DNA from: JAJAZB01 sp965249815
GTDB taxonomy: Bacteria > Bacteroidota > Bacteroidia > Cytophagales > Spirosomataceae
Assembly: GCA_965249815.1 (NCBI GenBank)
Contig: CBDFMV010000002.1
Coordinates: 682,001-746,000 of the forward strand
Reading direction: 5' to 3'
DNA: 64,000 nt
Part shown: positions 61,685 to 64,000 of the stretch, piece after piece
How the letters are laid out: each line of letters begins with the position of its first letter
How positions within the stretch are numbered: the first letter of the stretch is position 1
Notes under the pieces: model-generated
Told to the model about the DNA's origin: nothing
The model's database searches: none
Seen by the model: the letters and a program-made list of their open reading frames with translations, nothing else
Made by a program: the position numbers and the translations under genes

Positions 61685-64000
61685 TTAGTCCAAATCGCTC
61701 AGCCGGTGGACCCGGTGCCGGTAGAAAAACTGGTAAATAATCGGAAAAATCAGCAGCGTCAGCACCGTGGCGGTGATCAGGCCGCCGATCACGACGATGG
61801 CCAGGGGTTTCTGCGTTTCCGAACCGATGCCCGTGGAAACTGCCGCCGGGAGCAGCCCGATGGCCGCCATGAGGGCCGTCATGATGACGGGCCGCACCCG
61901 CGAACGCACTCCCTCGCGGATGGCGTCGGTCAGCGACATGCGCGCCAGGAGGTTTTTGTTGAAGACCGAAATCAGAATCACGCCGTTCTGCACGCAGATG
62001 CCAAACAGCGCGATGAAGCCCACCCCGGCGGAGATGCCAAAATTCATCCCCGTCACGTGCAGAGCCAGAATGCCGCCGATGAGGGCGAAGGGCACGTTGA
62101 GCAGCACCAGGCCCGCGTCTTTGGCGTTGCCGAACAGCACAAACAAAATGATGAAAATGGCGATGATGCTGATGGGCACTACCTGGCTTAGTCGGTTGGT
62201 GGCGCGCACCTGGTTTTCAAATTCGCCCGTCCAGTTGATCGAGTAGCCTTTGGGCAAGCGCGAAAGTTTCTGCCTCACCCGCGCCTGCGCCTCGGCGATG
62301 GTGCTGCCCAGGTCGCGCTCACGGACGGAGAATTTCACCCCGATAAACCGCTTGTTGTTGTCGCGGTACACGAAGGCCGGGCCGGTTACTTTCCGGATTT
62401 TGGCGATTTCGCGCAACGGGATTTTGCCGCCCTTCAGCGTGGGCACCATCAGGCGCATGATGTCGTCTTCGCTGCGGCGGTAGGCTTCCTGGTAGCGGAT
62501 GCGGATGTTGAATTTGCGTTCGCCTTCGTAGAGAATCGAGGCCGTTTTTCCCCCGATGGCCATCTCGATGACGGCCTGGGCGTCGGCGGTAGTGACGCCG
62601 TAGAGGGCCATTTTGTGATCGTCGAACAACACGCTGATTTCAGGCTGGCCGATGTTGCGCAGAATGCCCACGTCTTTCACCCCCGGCACGTCTTTGATGG
62701 CCCCAATCACCTGATTGGCCTGGTCGTTGAGCGTGTTGAGGTCATCGCCGAAGATTTTCACGGCGTTGCTGGCGTTCATCCCGGCCACGGCTTCGGCCAC
62801 GTTGTCGATGATGGGCTGCGAATAGTTGTAGTTGATACCCTGAAACTGCTTCAGCTTGCCGTCCATTTCTTCAATCAATTCGTCGGTGCTGATCCGGCGT
62901 TGCCATTCTTCCTTCGGTTTGAGGTTGACCTGCATCTGCACGTAATAAAACCCCGACGGGTCGGTGCCGTCGTTGGAGCGGCCCGTCTGGGAGAGTACGC
63001 CGTTGACTTCGGGGAATTCGCGCAGTTTCTGCCGGAGCGTGCTCACCATTTTCACCGTTTCGGTGAGCGAACTGCTCATGGGCAGCTTGGCCTCCACCCA
63101 TAGGGCACCTTCGTTCAACTGGGGCAGAAATTCGGTGCCCAGCAGCGTGGCCGAAAACAAGGTCAGGCCCAGAAAAATAAACGAAACGAGCATGCTGATC
63201 CGCTTGTGGGCGTAGCACCACGAGAAGCCCGCCATCACCACCCGGTCGAAGAAATTGACCAGCGGATTCTTTTTTTCCCGCACGTTTTTACGGAGCAGAA
63301 TCGAGCACAGCACCGGCACGAGCGTCAGCGTGAAAAGCAAGGCCCCGAGCAGGGCGAAGCCGAGCGTCCAGGCCAGGGGACTGAACATTTTTCCCTCCAC
63401 TTTCTGGAAACTGAAAATGGGAATCAGGCCGGTGATGATGATGAGTTTGGAAAAGAAAACGGCCTTGCCCAGTTCGCCGCCGGTTTTTTTGATCAGCCCC
63501 AGCTTGGCCAGTCCGTTGAATTTCGCCATGCCCACCTGGTGGGCCTTGTGGTCGAGCACCACGAAAATCCCTTCGACCATCACCACGGCCCCGTCGATGA
63601 TGATGCCGAAATCGACGGCCCCCATCGAGAGCAGGTTGGCGCTCATGCCCCGCAGCCGCAGGCACATGAAGGCAAACAGCAGCGCCAGCGGAATGATGAT
63701 GGACACGATGACGGTGGTGCGCCAGTCGGCCATGAACAAAAACACGATGATGGTCACGAGCAGAATGCCTTCGGTGAGGTTGTGCAGCACGGTGCGGGTG
63801 CAAAAGGCAATCAGGTTGTCGCGGTCGTAAAAGGTGACCATTTTTACGTCGTTGGGCAGCACGCGGGTGTTGAGTTCTTCGATTTTGGCCTTCACCCGGG
63901 CCAGCACTTCGCTGGGATTTTCGCCTTTTCGCATCACCACGATGCCCTCCACGGCGTCGTCGTTGTCGTTGAGGCCCACCTGCCCCACGCGCGGCAGGTT
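61685..64000 (-). CDS. Heavy-metal RND efflux pump, CusA/CzcA family (5' end outside window)
   Basis: At least 771 codons; the N-terminal quarter lies past base 64000. Contains VVMRKGENPSEVLARVKAKI, the TM bundle with AVDFGIIIDGAVVMVEGIFV (CzcA hallmark, Asp pair), LLGTEFLPQLNEGALWVEAK LPMSSS, PVNY-type docking region, DVPGVKDVGILRNIGQPEIS, and the last TM block FGISAGVGFIALFGICVQNG, SRVRPVIMTALMAAIGLLP. Proton-driven export of metal cations (Cu, Co, Zn, Cd class) across the envelope with MFP and OMF partners, presumably encoded beyond the window. Confidence 0.94.
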   Translation of the reverse strand, partial: NLPRVGQVGLNDNDDAVEGIVVMRKGENPSEVLARVKAKIEELNTRVLPNDVKMVTFYDRDNLIAFCTRTVLHNLTEGILLVTIIVFLFMADWRTTVIVSIIIPLALLFAFMCLRLRGMSANLLSMGAVDFGIIIDGAVVMVEGIFVVLDHKAHQVGMAKFNGLAKLGLIKKTGGELGKAVFFSKLIIITGLIPIFSFQKVEGKMFSPLAWTLGFALLGALLFTLTLVPVLCSILLRKNVREKKNPLVNFFDRVVMAGFSWCYAHKRISMLVSFIFLGLTLFSATLLGTEFLPQLNEGALWVEAKLPMSSSLTETVKMVSTLRQKLREFPEVNGVLSQTGRSNDGTDPSGFYYVQMQVNLKPKEEWQRRISTDELIEEMDGKLKQFQGINYNYSQPIIDNVAEAVAGMNASNAVKIFGDDLNTLNDQANQVIGAIKDVPGVKDVGILRNIGQPEISVLFDDHKMALYGVTTADAQAVIEMAIGGKTASILYEGERKFNIRIRYQEAYRRSEDDIMRLMVPTLKGGKIPLREIAKIRKVTGPAFVYRDNNKRFIGVKFSVRERDLGSTIAEAQARVRQKLSRLPKGYSINWTGEFENQVRATNRLSQVVPISIIAIFIILFVLFGNAKDAGLVLLNVPFALIGGILALHVTGMNFGISAGVGFIALFGICVQNGVILISVFNKNLLARMSLTDAIREGVRSRVRPVIMTALMAAIGLLPAAVSTGIGSETQKPLAIVVIGGLITATVLTLLIFPIIYQFFYRHRVHRLSDLD

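Overview
The window is a high-GC (about 60% by eye) stretch of a Bacteroidota chromosome, most likely a Cytophagales/Spirosomataceae-type bacterium. This is inferred from content: a gliding/T9SS-type C-terminal sorting domain (53.8-55.4 kb), a Bacteroidota-specific secreted protein often mislabelled asparagine synthetase B (35.1-36.3 kb), many short lipoproteins, a SusCD-free but FtsX/RND-rich complement, and -7-like boxes of the form TAnnTTTG/C upstream of several genes. No rRNA, tRNA, CRISPR array, prophage or complete IS element was seen.

Layout. 0-15 kb: mostly single-gene units (VIT-type metal transporter, photolyase divergent from acetoacetyl-CoA synthetase, SDR, MRJP-like lipoprotein, NIPSNAP, dienelactone hydrolase, DUF72, MscS channel, amidohydrolase, PepSY-like lipoprotein). 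15-18.4 kb: an accessory patch with DinB, a strongly AT-rich two-gene HEPN-like module and a ParE-type toxin-antitoxin pair flanked by a direct repeat. 18.5-27 kb: AraC regulator with SDR, pirin, intradiol dioxygenase, FtsX permease, methyltransferase, beta-propeller, PPOX-like stress protein. 27-30.5 kb: a second accessory patch with a 21-nt tandem array, a NotI-family restriction endonuclease whose gene is a composition mosaic and which has no methyltransferase beside it, an AT-rich partner gene, an in-frame gene remnant, and a YgiT/DUF4258 toxin-antitoxin pair with a frameshifted toxin. 30.5-46.5 kb: serine hydrolase, large palindromic repeats, a three-gene operon of secreted proteins, Crp/Fnr regulator with two membrane proteins, purL, secreted proteins, a collapsed tryptophanase pseudogene, a sulfhydrylase divergent from an Lrp regulator. 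46.5-53.7 kb: VapBC inserted behind lrp between two copies of the lrp 3' end, a tandem-duplicated protein of unknown function, a second 21-nt array, and a compact restriction-modification system (nuclease and N6-methylase fused, separate specificity subunit), then threonine aldolase. 53.7-64 kb: T9SS lectin-like protein, purU, an isoquinoline-1-oxidoreductase-type operon split by a DUF433/DUF5615 toxin-antitoxin pair, a lipoprotein with a likely C-terminal frameshift, a PD40 protein and a heavy-metal RND pump that runs off the window end.

Common theme: housekeeping and envelope genes alternate with small mobile-looking defence or addiction modules. There are four toxin-antitoxin pairs, two with flanking duplications and one inside an operon, and two unrelated restriction nucleases. 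No single element is proven to be a new system. The best candidates for something undescribed are the NotI-like nuclease with its AT-rich partner, the AT-rich HEPN pair, and the 21-nt heptad-coding arrays.
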